A stretch of DNA of 64,000 bases from Pseudomonas coleopterorum (GCF_900105555.1 NZ_FNTZ01000001.1:1922001-1986000), one strand, 5' to 3'; counted from the first letter of the stretch, positions 1 to 9,117 are shown. The notes: generated by a model from the sequence alone, not told the origin. Numbers and translations are program-made.

Positions 1-1
1 G

Positions 2-1135
2 TCGTCCTACACACTGCCGTTACAGGGCGCTCTGTTGCGCCAGGACTTTCCGGAGCACCAGTTGCACCTGCCAGGTCCCGTCTATGACGCGTTGCCGGAC
101 GGGTGGGGCATGTTGCTGATGGACCGCATGTTCAGGCGTCGAGGGCTCAGCACGGCGCGTATTGGCCCGTTGCAGCGGCTTGCCTACATCGGCAATAACG
201 CCATGGGCGCGATGACGTTCGAACCGAGGGTCCCGGAAGGACAAGCGTCTGACGTTCACATTCCATTGGAACAGCTCGCTGCAGGCGTCCAGGAAGTGCT
301 TCAAGGAGACGGTGGCGAATTCCTGCAGACGTTGCTGCTGGTTGGTGGCTCGCCGCAAGGCGCCAGGCCAAAGGCGCTGGTGTATCGCAACCCTGCAACA
401 GGCGGATTTACCACAGCGGCCACACCGGGTTTCGAAGCTTGGTTGATCAAGTTCCCTGCCAAGGAAGAGCATGCTGAAGTCTGCGCGGTCGAAATGATCT
501 ACGCCGAATGCTTGCGCATGTGTGGCATCCAGACCCCAGCTACACAATACTTCAGCCTGCCCAATGGCCTCGCAGCCTTCGCCAGCAAGCGATTTGACCG
601 CCATGAGGGCTTGCGTATCCCCATGCAGAGCCTTGCGGCTTTCACCGGGGCCGATTATCGATCGCCGGGAGTGTTGGACTATGTCAATTTCTTGCGGGCC
701 ACCCGGATGTGTACCAACGACGTGCGAGCAATGGCAACGGCCTTCGAGCGTGCGGTCTTCAATGTCGCGTTCAACAACCGGGACGATCATCCCAAGAACT
801 TTGCCTACATCATGACGCAAGAGGGTCAGTGGGAACTGTCGCCAGCCTATGACGTGACATTCTGCGAGGGACCAGGCGGTTATCACCAGATGGATGTGAT
901 GGGTGAAGCGCTGTCGATCTCTCGCGCGCAAATGCTGCGGCTCGCTCAAGAGGCTGAAATATCTCCCGACGATGCAGGCAGAATGATCGACCGTATCTGT
1001 GGTGTGGCCAGTAGGTTTGCAACCCTTGCCGAGGATTTGTATCCAGGCGTTATCACTCGAGACACTTTGCGGATGATTCAGCATCGCATCGATGAGAACG
1101 TTGGTCGGTTACAGGATGGTCCTACGCATCCCTGA
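2..1135 (+). CDS. HipA-family serine/threonine kinase (toxin-like), 5' end outside window
   Basis: The reading frame is open from base 2, so the N-terminus lies outside the window; a TTG at 35 is inside the gene and not its start. HipA proteins are Ser/Thr kinases of the PI3/4-kinase-like fold, usually the toxin of a HipBA pair. Visible landmarks are the nucleotide-loop segment GGSPQGARPK at about residues 104-113 counted from base 35, the catalytic stretch FNNRDDHPKN with the expected Asp and Asn, and the metal-binding segment ELSPAYDV. The C-terminus appears complete. The antitoxin, an Xre-type HipB, would normally lie upstream and cannot be seen. Family assignment is secure; whether it is an active toxin and what it phosphorylates are unknown. 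Confidence 0.88.
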   Translation, partial: SSYTLPLQGALLRQDFPEHQLHLPGPVYDALPDGWGMLLMDRMFRRRGLSTARIGPLQRLAYIGNNAMGAMTFEPRVPEGQASDVHIPLEQLAAGVQEVLQGDGGEFLQTLLLVGGSPQGARPKALVYRNPATGGFTTAATPGFEAWLIKFPAKEEHAEVCAVEMIYAECLRMCGIQTPATQYFSLPNGLAAFASKRFDRHEGLRIPMQSLAAFTGADYRSPGVLDYVNFLRATRMCTNDVRAMATAFERAVFNVAFNNRDDHPKNFAYIMTQEGQWELSPAYDVTFCEGPGGYHQMDVMGEALSISRAQMLRLAQEAEISPDDAGRMIDRICGVASRFATLAEDLYPGVITRDTLRMIQHRIDENVGRLQDGPTHP

Positions 1136-1227
1136 AAGCGTGATGTCGCAGGGGCGCTCGCCTGCGTGATCGCCGGCGGCACCCCCATTATCGGCTGACA
1201 CAGCCAACGGCTCAGGAGCTAAGTCCA

Positions 1228-1989
1228 ATGGTCAACGTCTCGCAGGCACCGCTGATTCTCATCACAGGAGGCAGTCGTGGGGTGGGTGCGGCAACCGCCC
1301 GGCTGGCCGCGGCCAGAGGTTATGACGTGGCTATCAGCTACGTGGCCAACGAGTCCGCAGCGCTGGCCGTGGCGGCGGATGTGGAAGCATTGGGGCGCAA
1401 GGCGCTGGCAATGCGGGCCGACAGTGCGGACCCCCAAGAGGTGGCCGAGTTGTTCGCCGCCATCGATCGCACATTCGGACGCATCGACGTACTGGTCAAT
1501 AACGCCGGCGTGCTGGCGCCTCAGTCGCGCCTGGAGGACCTGGGTTACGAGCGGATGCAGCGCATCTTTGCGGTCAATGCCATTGGGCCAATACTCTGTG
1601 CCCAGCAGGCAGTGAAGCGCATGTCCACCCGCCACAACGGTCCGGGTGGCGTGGTGATCAACGTCTCTTCGGCCTCGGCTCGCCTTGGCAGCCCGAACGA
1701 GTACGTCGACTACGCAGCGTCGAAGGGTGCCCTGGAGACCTTCACCATCGGCTTTGCAAAGGAGGTGGCTCGGGAAGGCATACGCGTCAACTGCATTCGC
1801 CCCGGACATATCTACACCGAAATGCACGCCAGTGGCGGTGAGCCGGGACGGGTCGATCGTGTCAAGGATTCGATCCCCATGGGGCGGGGCGGTCAACCGG
1901 AGGAAGTGGCACGCGCGATTCTGTGGCTGGCCAGCGAAGAGGCATCGTTCGTTACCGGTACATTCCTCGATGTAACGGGCGGCAAGTGA
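1228..1989 (+). CDS. SDR-family NAD(P)-dependent oxidoreductase
   Basis: A 253-aa classical short-chain dehydrogenase, the usual family length. The Rossmann cofactor loop TGGSRGVG is at residues 13-20, the structural NNAG motif at 91-94, and the catalytic Tyr162 and Lys166 lie in YAASK. The start is the ATG at 1228, preceded by a Shine-Dalgarno-like CAGGAG at about 1211-1216. The residues after the glycine loop do not let me choose NAD or NADP. It converges with the AraC regulator at 1997, leaving only seven bases between stop codons, which suggests it belongs with the AraC/MFS group. The substrate is not recognisable; the sequence resembles the glucose-1-dehydrogenase/3-oxoacyl reductase-like branch. 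Confidence 0.9.
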   Translation: MVNVSQAPLILITGGSRGVGAATARLAAARGYDVAISYVANESAALAVAADVEALGRKALAMRADSADPQEVAELFAAIDRTFGRIDVLVNNAGVLAPQSRLEDLGYERMQRIFAVNAIGPILCAQQAVKRMSTRHNGPGGVVINVSSASARLGSPNEYVDYAASKGALETFTIGFAKEVAREGIRVNCIRPGHIYTEMHASGGEPGRVDRVKDSIPMGRGGQPEEVARAILWLASEEASFVTGTFLDVTGGK

Positions 1990-1996
1990 GTCAGGG

Positions 1997-2974
1997 TTAT
2001 GGATTCTGGGGAACGGCAGGCTGTCTCGCCTTGCGGCTCAAACCCGGTGTCTTGCCCGTGATGCGCTTGAATGCACGGCTGAAGGCGGCCTGTGAGGTAT
2101 AGCCCAGACGCTGCGCCACTTCTTCGATCGGCAGCCGTTCCAGTGTCAGCCACTGGGTCGCGAGCCGCATTCGCAGTTCGGTGACATAGCGCAGCGGGGA
2201 CATGCCGATCGTCACTTGAAAGCGGTCTGCGAACACTGAACGTGAGGTATGGCAGTGCTCTGCCAGTTGCGCAACCGTCCAGTCGCGGCCCGGTTGTTGA
2301 TGCAGCGCAAGCAGTGCGCCAGCCAGGCGTGGATCGCGCAAGGCGGCGACGAGGCCCGAAGCGTTCCCGCAGGCGCACTCCACCCAGCCGCGAACGATCA
2401 TGGCCGCCACCACATCGGCCAGCCGCGCAAGAATACCGGCGAAGCCAACACGTGCAGCGCTGACCTCGCGCTCCATGGTCGTCAGGATAGGCACCAGCCC
2501 GGGATAGCGCTGGCCACCGGCATCGATCAGCATCAGACCCGGCATCAGCTGGCCGAGGCCATGGATACTGCCCAGCTCGAACTCCATACAACCACTGAAC
2601 AGAAGGGTACTGGGCGTGGGGCTGGCATCGGCTCCGATATCCACGGCGCTGACGGTATCGCCGAGGGCGGCTCCATTTAAACGGTCAATGTCCTGAACCG
2701 GCACGTCGGGGTGGGAGAGCAGTTCATGGGCCGCGCCATGGGAGATGAACACAGCGTTGCCAGCTGACAGCTCATAGGTGGTGCCGTCCTCCATGTGCAA
2801 CATCGCATTGCCAGCGGCCACGAAGTGAAACCAGGCGTGCCCCGGTTTTGCCGCGAAACCCAGCCCGAAGCGTGGACCTGCGTTGATACGCCGGTAGTCG
2901 ACGCCCCGCAGACGCATGCCCTGCAACAACTCGTTGATGAGATCCGAGGACTGAGCGAACTGTTCTAACGACAT
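1997..2974 (-). CDS. AraC-family transcriptional regulator with N-terminal cupin domain
   Basis: A 325-aa cytoplasmic regulator. The first half is a cupin-type sensor domain (AraC cupin_6 type, with the segment AKPGHAWFHFVAAG near residue 42). The last ~100 residues are the double helix-turn-helix AraC DNA-binding domain, including RLGYTSQAAFSRAFKR in the second HTH. It starts divergently from the MFS transporter at 3077, with 102 bases between start codons. That arrangement and the convergent SDR suggest it controls the transporter and possibly the SDR. Members of this subfamily often govern small-molecule efflux or short oxidoreductase genes in response to an unknown ligand. Confidence 0.9.
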   Translation of the reverse strand: MSLEQFAQSSDLINELLQGMRLRGVDYRRINAGPRFGLGFAAKPGHAWFHFVAAGNAMLHMEDGTTYELSAGNAVFISHGAAHELLSHPDVPVQDIDRLNGAALGDTVSAVDIGADASPTPSTLLFSGCMEFELGSIHGLGQLMPGLMLIDAGGQRYPGLVPILTTMEREVSAARVGFAGILARLADVVAAMIVRGWVECACGNASGLVAALRDPRLAGALLALHQQPGRDWTVAQLAEHCHTSRSVFADRFQVTIGMSPLRYVTELRMRLATQWLTLERLPIEEVAQRLGYTSQAAFSRAFKRITGKTPGLSRKARQPAVPQNP

Positions 2975-3008
2975 GGTTCAGGTGCTTTGGTCAAAAATGA
3001 GGGTTTTT

Positions 3009-3024
3009 GGATCATAGATCATCC
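3009..3024. promoter_or_regulatory. Possible operator in the AraC/MFS divergent promoter
   Basis: The short near-palindrome GGATCATAGATCATCC lies midway between the divergent start codons at 2974 and 3077. Its position and symmetry fit an operator for the adjacent AraC protein, but AraC proteins often bind direct repeats and no consensus is available, so this is only a candidate. Confidence 0.3.
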
Positions 3025-3076
3025 AGCTTTCGGCGCCTAGACTGCGGCTCGCAATGAAAATTGGGAGATCCGAGTA

Positions 3077-4300
3077 ATGACCGACTGTGTATGCAATGCC
3101 CCATCCGACTCTCATGCTGGCGACAGCGCGAACGAGGCACCTGCGACCCCCGCGTGGATGGCCGTCTTCTCACTGGCGATGGGCGTCTTCGGATTACTGA
3201 CCGCGGAGTACCTGCCGGCCAGTCTGCTCACGCTGATGGCGACCGACCTGGGCGTTTCCGAAGCCCTGGCTGGCCAAGCGGTGACCGTGACCGCCGTGGT
3301 GGCGCTGTTCGCCGGTTTACTGGTGCCTGGCCTGACCCGCAGCATCGACCGACGTTGGGTGTTGCTGGGTTTCTCCACGCTGATGGTCGCCTCCAATCTG
3401 CTGGTCGCCGTTTCCTCCAGCTTCGCCGTGCTGCTGCTGATGCGCATCCTGCTGGGTATCGCCCTTGGCGGATTCTGGAGCATGGCGGCGGCGGTCGCGA
3501 TGCGCCTGGTGCCGAGCGCGTTGTTGCCCCGGGCGCTGTCGATCATTTTCAGCGGCATTGCCATCGGTACGGTCGTTGCCGTGCCGATGGGCAGCTATCT
3601 GGGTGGCTTGTATGGCTGGCGCAGCGCGTTCTTTGCCGCGGCAGCGGTTGGCATGGTGACCCTGGCGTTCCAGTCGTTCACTTTGCCCCGGCTTGCGCCA
3701 CGCCGACCGGCACGCCTGCGTACCGTACTCGAGGTGCTGCTGCGTCCGGGCATCGCCATTGGAATGTTCGGTTGCGTGCTGGTGCACAGCGGCCATTTCG
3801 CCATGTTCACCTATGTCCGGCCCTTCCTTGAAGGGACCACCGGCATCGGCGCGCGAGGGTTGTCGCTGATGCTGCTGGGGTTCGGTGTAGCGAACTTCGC
3901 CGGCACGCTGTTGGCCGGGAAGCTGCTGGAGCGTCACCCTTTGGCCACGCTCGTACTGATGCCCGCGCTGGTTGGTGTTGCGGCACTAGGATTGGTGCTG
4001 TTGCCTGCCTCGGTGCCGGGGCAGGCACTACTGGTGGCGATCTGGGGCCTGGCCTTCGGCGGCGTACCGGTGGCATGGTCGAACTGGGTGGCCAACGCAG
4101 TGCCAGACCAGGCGGAAAGTGCTGGGGGTATGGTGGTGGCATCGGTGCAGTCCGCCATTGCCACCGGGGCGGCTGCTGGTGGTGCGATGTTCAGCCTTGG
4201 TGGCAGCGCGGGTGTGTTCGTCGCGGCGGCTGTGCTGATGCTGCTGGCGGCGTTGTTGATTGCGGCGAGGGTGCGGGTTTCTTCTGCCTTTCTTTCCTGA
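3077..4300 (+). CDS. MFS transporter, DHA1-type exporter
   Basis: A 407-aa integral membrane protein with about 12 hydrophobic segments, the normal size for the drug:H+ antiporter-1 type. A hydrophilic N-terminal tail of ~30 residues precedes TM1. A motif-A-like basic loop (TRSIDRRW) follows TM2, and the proline/glycine-rich segment PMGSYLGGLYGWR corresponds to motif C near TM5. The gene is divergent from the AraC regulator, the usual layout for a regulated efflux pump or metabolite exporter (YdhP/NepI-like relatives). The substrate cannot be read from sequence. Start ATG at 3077; a GGGAGATCCGAG stretch just upstream serves as ribosome-binding region. Confidence 0.88.
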   Translation: MTDCVCNAPSDSHAGDSANEAPATPAWMAVFSLAMGVFGLLTAEYLPASLLTLMATDLGVSEALAGQAVTVTAVVALFAGLLVPGLTRSIDRRWVLLGFSTLMVASNLLVAVSSSFAVLLLMRILLGIALGGFWSMAAAVAMRLVPSALLPRALSIIFSGIAIGTVVAVPMGSYLGGLYGWRSAFFAAAAVGMVTLAFQSFTLPRLAPRRPARLRTVLEVLLRPGIAIGMFGCVLVHSGHFAMFTYVRPFLEGTTGIGARGLSLMLLGFGVANFAGTLLAGKLLERHPLATLVLMPALVGVAALGLVLLPASVPGQALLVAIWGLAFGGVPVAWSNWVANAVPDQAESAGGMVVASVQSAIATGAAAGGAMFSLGGSAGVFVAAAVLMLLAALLIAARVRVSSAFLS

Positions 4301-4606
4301 CGATCCCGAGGAGTCCAGGAGTAATCTTGTTGGCGTGTAAGCATTCAGCAGAATTGTATAGGGTATGAGCAGAACTCATACCCTCATGACTTTTAATGGT
4401 TACAGCCCCGCCAACCGCCAGTGTTAAAAAATCGCAAACACAGCTCATCAATAACAAAAAGAGCGTTTGCAATCATGACCAAGCCCTTCTGTCGCGTCCT
4501 CTCCCGCCTCGTATTTCACTCTCCACACCCTGCAGCTGCCACGCAATCTTCAAGATCCGCGTGCGCCTCCCATCAACCAGAATAAATCCAAAAAGAGTAA
4601 TGACTT
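4301..4606. other. Intergenic region upstream of the fae-like gene
   Basis: About 300 bases without a convincing gene. It is AT-richer than its flanks. It contains a perfect inverted repeat at 4360-4384 and an imperfect one built on CGCAAAC near 4433 and GTTTGCAA near 4465. The 79-codon open frame at 4396-4635 overlaps the start of the fae-like gene and has no recognisable features. The region probably holds the promoter of the fae-like operon. Confidence 0.5.
4360..4384. promoter_or_regulatory. Perfect 10-bp inverted repeat, operator or hairpin
   Basis: AGGGTATGAG and CTCATACCCT face each other across a 5-base loop (CAGAA). There is no T-run on either side, so an intrinsic terminator for the MFS gene is unlikely. 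It lies about 220 bases before the fae-like start and could be a regulator-binding site. Confidence 0.4.
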
Positions 4607-5119
4607 GTGAAAGAACTCGACCTGTACATCGGTGAAGGTTTCGAAGGCCCGGGCGTGAACGCCGCCCACATCAATATTCTGATTGGCCCGCGTAACGGCC
4701 CGGCGGGGCAGGCGTTTGCCAACAGCCTTGCGTCACCGAGCCAAGGGCATTGCCCGTTCATGGTAATCGCGCAACCAAACATTCCGGTCAAGCCAATGAC
4801 CCTCTACGTCAATAAGGCCGCGATCAGCAGCGACTTGCACGGCAACGCCACATGGGGCGCGTCACAAGCGGGGATCGCGAAGGCTGTTCTGGAAGCTTTG
4901 CTGGACGGCACCTTGCCGCCGGAAGCCGAAAACGAGTGGGCAATTGTGACCGCCAACTGGGTCAACCCAGCCTGTGACGACCTCGATGCGGTTTACCTGA
5001 ACAACTACAACGCCTGCCGCACTGCGATCCGCGCCGCCCTGACCGGTAAGCCGGAAACCGCGCAACTGGCGGATGTGGTCGCTCACATCAGCAACCCTTT
5101 CTACACCCCAAAAGCCTGA
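4607..5119 (+). CDS. Formaldehyde-activating enzyme (Fae) family protein
   Basis: A 170-aa protein that aligns by eye with formaldehyde-activating enzyme, which condenses formaldehyde with tetrahydromethanopterin in methylotrophs. The conserved block HINILIGPRNGPAG carries the expected active-site His (residue 21), followed by a KPMTLYVNKA segment matching the KPNTLMFNK region of Methylorubrum Fae. The start is GTG at 4607 with AAAAGAG ten bases upstream; an ATG at 4600 is in another frame. The stop is ten bases from the next gene. Pseudomonads are not known for the tetrahydromethanopterin pathway and no other gene of it is visible, so the acceptor or even the aldehyde may differ. Fae-like proteins of unknown role exist in non-methylotrophs. 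Confidence 0.85.
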   Translation: MKELDLYIGEGFEGPGVNAAHINILIGPRNGPAGQAFANSLASPSQGHCPFMVIAQPNIPVKPMTLYVNKAAISSDLHGNATWGASQAGIAKAVLEALLDGTLPPEAENEWAIVTANWVNPACDDLDAVYLNNYNACRTAIRAALTGKPETAQLADVVAHISNPFYTPKA

Positions 5120-5129
5120 GGTCTGCGCC

Positions 5130-6164
5130 ATGCAATACATTCGTTTGGGCAACTCCGGCCTGCAAGTCTCCCGCCTGTGCCTGGGCACCATGAACATGGG
5201 CACCCCAGACTGGAAACCGTGGATCTTCGATGAAAAGCAGAGTGAGCCGATCGTCGCCCACGCCCTCGACAACGGGGTCAACTTCATTGACCTCGCGGAC
5301 TTCTATTCCGCCGGCGTCGGCGAGGAAGTGGTGGGGCGCATCGTCAGGCGCCTGGCTCGCCGCGAAGACCTGGTGATCACTACCAAGGTCGGCTACGGCA
5401 CCCGCAACGGCATCAATGCCAGCGGCCATTCACGCAAGCACATCATGGACAGCATCGACGCTTCGCTGAAGCGCCTGAACATGGATTACGTCGATGTGTT
5501 CATGCTGCATTACTTCGACCTGAATACCCCGGTTGAAGAAACCATGAGCGCGATGAACGATATCGTGCGCGCTGGCAAGGCCCGCTACATTGGGGTCTCC
5601 ACCATGCTCGCCGGGCAGTTGGCGAAGATCCTCATGGTTTGCGAGCGCCATGGCTGGGTCAAGCCCATCAACATGCAGTTGCAGCTGAACTGCGCCTACC
5701 GCGAAGAAGAGCGCGAGATGATCCCGTTTTGCCGCGATCAGGGCCTGGGCGTTTCGGTGTTCAGCCCGCTGGCGCGCGGCTTGCTGACCGGCGACGTGCA
5801 GTCGACCCGCAACCAGACCGACTTTTTCACGCAGCAAATGTACAGCGACGAAGCCTCGTTCGAGATCGCCCATTCGGTACAACGTGTGGCTCGCGCCCGT
5901 GGCTTATCAAACGCACAGATCGCCCAAGCTTGGGTGGCGAACCATCCGGGCGTTGATTGCATGCTGGTAGGCGCCGACACCACTGCGCAGTTTGACAGTG
6001 CGTTGGCAGCGTTGGAAACCAGGCTCGACGCCGAAGAACTGCACGAACTGGAACGTAACTACACCCCGTGCGACGTGATCAACGATTACACCGCCGGCAA
6101 ACGCATCCTGCGCTCGGCCCGCTTGGGCCTGGAACGCTTTACTCTGACCGAGGCTGTGGCATGA
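5130..6164 (+). CDS. Aldo/keto reductase
   Basis: A 344-aa AKR-superfamily oxidoreductase (TIM barrel, NADPH-linked). The catalytic tetrad is visible as Asp54 and Tyr59 in FIDLADFYSAG, Lys86 in TTKVG and His127 in FMLHYFD. The frame is open upstream to 5073, but the ATG at 5130 gives the normal AKR N-terminus (MQYIRLGNSGLQVSRLCLG) and does not overlap the fae-like gene; GAGG at 5118-5121 serves as ribosome-binding site. Its stop overlaps the aldehyde dehydrogenase start (ATGA at 6161-6164), so the two are translationally coupled. The sequence resembles the YajO/Tas-like branch. It probably interconverts an aldehyde or ketone handled by this operon. Confidence 0.92.
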   Translation: MQYIRLGNSGLQVSRLCLGTMNMGTPDWKPWIFDEKQSEPIVAHALDNGVNFIDLADFYSAGVGEEVVGRIVRRLARREDLVITTKVGYGTRNGINASGHSRKHIMDSIDASLKRLNMDYVDVFMLHYFDLNTPVEETMSAMNDIVRAGKARYIGVSTMLAGQLAKILMVCERHGWVKPINMQLQLNCAYREEEREMIPFCRDQGLGVSVFSPLARGLLTGDVQSTRNQTDFFTQQMYSDEASFEIAHSVQRVARARGLSNAQIAQAWVANHPGVDCMLVGADTTAQFDSALAALETRLDAEELHELERNYTPCDVINDYTAGKRILRSARLGLERFTLTEAVA

Positions 6165-7594
6165 GCTCGCTGATTCGTAACGGCAATTTCATCGACGGCC
6201 AATGGTCGAGCGGTGCTGCGACCTATCCGGTGTCGAATCCGGCCAATGGCGAAGTGATCGCCAACGTGCACAAGGCCGGCGCCGAGGATACCGAACGCGC
6301 CGTTGCGGCCGCCCATCGGGCCCTGCCGGCCTGGCGAAAGTTGACCGCCAAGGATCGCAGCCAGCGCCTCAAGCGTTGGAGCGAACTCATGCTGGGTAAC
6401 CAGAAGGATCTGGCTACATTGCTCAGCCGCGAGCAGGGCAAACCGCTCGCTGAGGCAATGGGCGAAGTGGTCTACGCCGCAAGTTTTCTGGAGTGGTTCG
6501 CTGAAGAGGCCAAGCGTGCCTACGGCGATGTGATACCGAGCCACAAGGCAGATGCGCGGATCATCGTAGTCAAGGAAGCTATAGGCGTGGTCGCGGCGAT
6601 CACGCCGTGGAATTTCCCGCTGGCGATGGTCACGCGCAAGGTCGGTCCAGCGCTGGCGGCGGGTTGCACCATGATCCTCAAACCCTCGGAAGAGACCCCG
6701 TTATCAGCTTTCGCCCTGGCAGTGCTGGCCGAGCAGGCGGGGATTCCAGCCGGGGTGTTCAACGTGGTTTCCGGTGACGCCGTGGCGATTGGCGGTGCGC
6801 TGCAAGCTTCCGGCATCGTGCGCAAACTGTCGTTCACCGGCTCGACACGCACCGGCAAACTGCTGATGCGCCAAGCGGCGGATACGCTAAAAAAAGTCTC
6901 GCTGGAACTGGGCGGCAACGCCCCGTTCATTGTGTTTGACGATGCTGATCTGGACGCCGCCGTCAAAGGTGCGATGGCCTCGAAATTCCGCAACACCGGC
7001 CAGACCTGCGTCTGCGTGAACCGCTTCTTCATCCAGGACGGCGTTTACGAAGCCTTCACCGGCAAACTCGCTGAAGCGGTGGCTGCGATGCGCGTCGGCA
7101 GTGCGCTGGAAGGCGAAACCGAGCAGGGTCCGCTGATCAACGCTGCGGCCCTGGCCAAAGTTGAATTGCACGTGAGTGACGCCTTAAAGAAGGGCGCCAC
7201 ACTGTTGTGCGGCGGTCGTCGTCATGCGCTGGGCGGCACCTTCTACGAACCGACCATCCTGTGCGACGCCAACAGCGACATGCTGATCGCTCAGGATGAA
7301 ACCTTCGGCCCGGTAGCCGCGTGCTTCCGCTTCAAGGACGAAGCCGAAGTATTGCAACGGGCGAATGACACACCCTACGGATTGTCGGCGTACTTCTACA
7401 GCCGCGATATAGGCCGCGTATGGCGCATGGCCGAAGGCCTAGAGGCCGGCATGGTCGGGATCAACGAAGGCATCATTTCCACGGAAGTCGCGCCGTTTGG
7501 TGGCATCAAGGAATCGGGCCTGGGGCGCGAAGGCTCCAAATACGGTCTGGAAGACTATCTGGAAATCAAATACCTGCTGATGGGCGGCCTCTGA
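6161..7594 (+). CDS. NAD(P)-dependent aldehyde dehydrogenase, succinate-semialdehyde dehydrogenase-like
   Basis: A 477-aa ALDH of normal length. The catalytic Cys283 lies in NTGQTCVCVNRF and the general base Glu249 in LELGG, 34 residues apart as usual. The NTGQTCVC motif is typical of the succinate/glutarate-semialdehyde dehydrogenase (GabD) class, but that class also covers other short-chain aldehydes. The open frame extends to 6068, but the ATG at 6161, overlapping the AKR stop, gives the proper N-terminus MSSLIRNGNFIDGQW. Together with the Fae-like protein, AKR and downstream MFS transporter it suggests uptake and oxidation of a carbonyl compound. Confidence 0.92.
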   Translation: MSSLIRNGNFIDGQWSSGAATYPVSNPANGEVIANVHKAGAEDTERAVAAAHRALPAWRKLTAKDRSQRLKRWSELMLGNQKDLATLLSREQGKPLAEAMGEVVYAASFLEWFAEEAKRAYGDVIPSHKADARIIVVKEAIGVVAAITPWNFPLAMVTRKVGPALAAGCTMILKPSEETPLSAFALAVLAEQAGIPAGVFNVVSGDAVAIGGALQASGIVRKLSFTGSTRTGKLLMRQAADTLKKVSLELGGNAPFIVFDDADLDAAVKGAMASKFRNTGQTCVCVNRFFIQDGVYEAFTGKLAEAVAAMRVGSALEGETEQGPLINAAALAKVELHVSDALKKGATLLCGGRRHALGGTFYEPTILCDANSDMLIAQDETFGPVAACFRFKDEAEVLQRANDTPYGLSAYFYSRDIGRVWRMAEGLEAGMVGINEGIISTEVAPFGGIKESGLGREGSKYGLEDYLEIKYLLMGGL

Positions 7595-7609
7595 CCCCCA
7601 ACCGTAATC

Positions 7610-7641
7610 CCTATGGGAGCGAGCGAACTCACTCCCATAGG
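7610..7641. repeat. REP-like palindrome
   Basis: The inverted repeat CCTATGGGAG ... CTCCCATAGG (10-bp arms, 12-base centre) follows the aldehyde dehydrogenase stop. It has the GGGAGC core of Pseudomonas REP sequences. It could form an mRNA hairpin between the ALDH and MFS genes but has no T-run. Confidence 0.6.
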
Positions 7642-7694
7642 TTCAAGCGCTGTCGGTTTTATTTCTCCGTCAATAACAACAACTGGAGACGAAC

Positions 7695-9059
7695 ATGTCC
7701 GCTCAATCGATAAAGATCGACGACCTGCCCATCGGGCGTTTTCATATCAAAATTGCCGGTCTCACGTTCGGCGCGCATTTCACCGATGGCTACATCCTCG
7801 GCCTGATCGGTATTGCCTTCACATTGCTCAGCCCGCAGATGCAACTCGATGCTTTTTGGCAAGGCTTGATCGGTGCTTCGGCACTGATTGGCTTGTTTCT
7901 CGGCAGCCTGTTCTTCGGCTGGATTTCCGACAAGGTCGGTCGGCAGAAAATCTTCCTGGTCAGTTTTGTCCTGATCACCATTGCTTCGGTCATGCAGTTC
8001 TATGCCCAAACTGCGATGCAGCTATTCCTTTGTAGGGTAATAATCGGCATCGGCCTGGGCGGCGACTTCAGCGTGGGCCACGCTATACTTGCCGAGTTCT
8101 CACCGAAAAAACATCGCGGCGTATTGCTCGGTTCGTTTAGTGTCATCTGGACCTTCGGCTACGTCGCCGCGACCTTTGTCGGCACGGCGATGCTCAGTCT
8201 GGAGGATGACGCCTGGCGCTGGATGCTGGCTTCGTCGGCGATCCCGGCGGCGCTGATCCTGGTTGCTCGAATCGGCACACCCGAGTCACCACGCTGGCTG
8301 GTCAATCAGGGGCGGATCGCCGAAGCACGGGCGATTGTCAAAAAACACCTGGGCGACAATGTCGAACTCGATGAAACCCGCTCCACCGACACCCGTTCCG
8401 GGTATGCGGTGCTGGTCAGTCGTGAATACCGGAAGCGTACTGCGTTCAACTGCCTGTTCTTTGTCTGTATCGTCATGCCGTACTTTGCGATCTACACTTT
8501 CCTGCCATCGATATTGCAGAAGATGGGCCTAGCGGAGGGCTTCGGCACCGAATTGATGCTCAATATGCTGCTGATCCTCGGCGCATTGATCGGCATCTGG
8601 TGCACAGTGAAGTTCTCGCGCCGAGGCTTCCTGATCAATTCGTTCATCATCCTCGCGGTAGCCTTGTTCCTACTGGCGGCCTTGCCGGGCAGTGCGGCGT
8701 TCCTGATGGTGCTGGTGTTCGGCGTGTTCACGCTGGTGTTGTCGGCGGTGAGCAATTTGGTGGGCGTGTTCCCGGCCGAGAGCTTTCCGACCGAAGTGCG
8801 GGCCAGCGGGATTGGCTTGGCGACGGCGGTGAGTCGCTTGGGCTCGGCAGTCAGCACTTTCCTGTTGCCGGTGAGTGTGGCGGGTATCGGCTTGAGCCCA
8901 ACGATGGGCATCCTGGCGTCGATTCTCGCACTGGGCGCGATCATTTCCTGGGCTTGGGCACCGGAAACCAAATCCCTGGCACTGAGCCAGGCGTGCAAGG
9001 CGCAGGGGCCAATGGAGAGCGCGGCACCCGCTGCCACAAAGGTCGCAGCCCCAATCTAA
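7695..9059 (+). CDS. MFS transporter, sugar/organic-acid porter type
   Basis: A 454-aa 12-TM major facilitator of the metabolite/sugar porter type. Motif A appears as GWISDKVGRQK after TM2, and the segment CRVIIGIGLGGDFSVG in TM4 resembles the conserved region of aromatic-acid and sialate-type symporters. AEFSPKKHRG follows, the usual cytoplasmic PxxxRG loop. The start ATG at 7695 has CTGGAGACGA nine bases before it. Its place at the end of the fae-like operon makes it the probable importer for the substrate of that operon. The specific substrate is unknown. Confidence 0.88.
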   Translation: MSAQSIKIDDLPIGRFHIKIAGLTFGAHFTDGYILGLIGIAFTLLSPQMQLDAFWQGLIGASALIGLFLGSLFFGWISDKVGRQKIFLVSFVLITIASVMQFYAQTAMQLFLCRVIIGIGLGGDFSVGHAILAEFSPKKHRGVLLGSFSVIWTFGYVAATFVGTAMLSLEDDAWRWMLASSAIPAALILVARIGTPESPRWLVNQGRIAEARAIVKKHLGDNVELDETRSTDTRSGYAVLVSREYRKRTAFNCLFFVCIVMPYFAIYTFLPSILQKMGLAEGFGTELMLNMLLILGALIGIWCTVKFSRRGFLINSFIILAVALFLLAALPGSAAFLMVLVFGVFTLVLSAVSNLVGVFPAESFPTEVRASGIGLATAVSRLGSAVSTFLLPVSVAGIGLSPTMGILASILALGAIISWAWAPETKSLALSQACKAQGPMESAAPAATKVAAPI

Positions 9060-9078
9060 AACCCATCACACACCCAGC

Positions 9079-9100
9079 GTGGGAGCAAGCCCGCTCCCAT
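9079..9100. repeat. REP palindrome between convergent MFS and LysR genes
   Basis: A single REP hairpin with arms GTGGGAGC and GCTCCCAT around AAGCCC. This is the form common in the P. fluorescens group. It sits in the 58-base convergent gap, where REP elements typically reside. Confidence 0.75.
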
Positions 9101-9117
9101 GTTCGACTCTAGGTGTT

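Noticed and set aside
20..1084. A 354-codon minus-strand frame opposite the HipA gene
   Set aside because: Antisense shadow; the plus strand encodes a clear HipA-family kinase with catalytic motifs.
4396..4635. Small 79-codon gene before the fae-like gene
   Set aside because: Low-complexity, no clear ribosome-binding site, and it overlaps the start of the fae-like gene in another frame.
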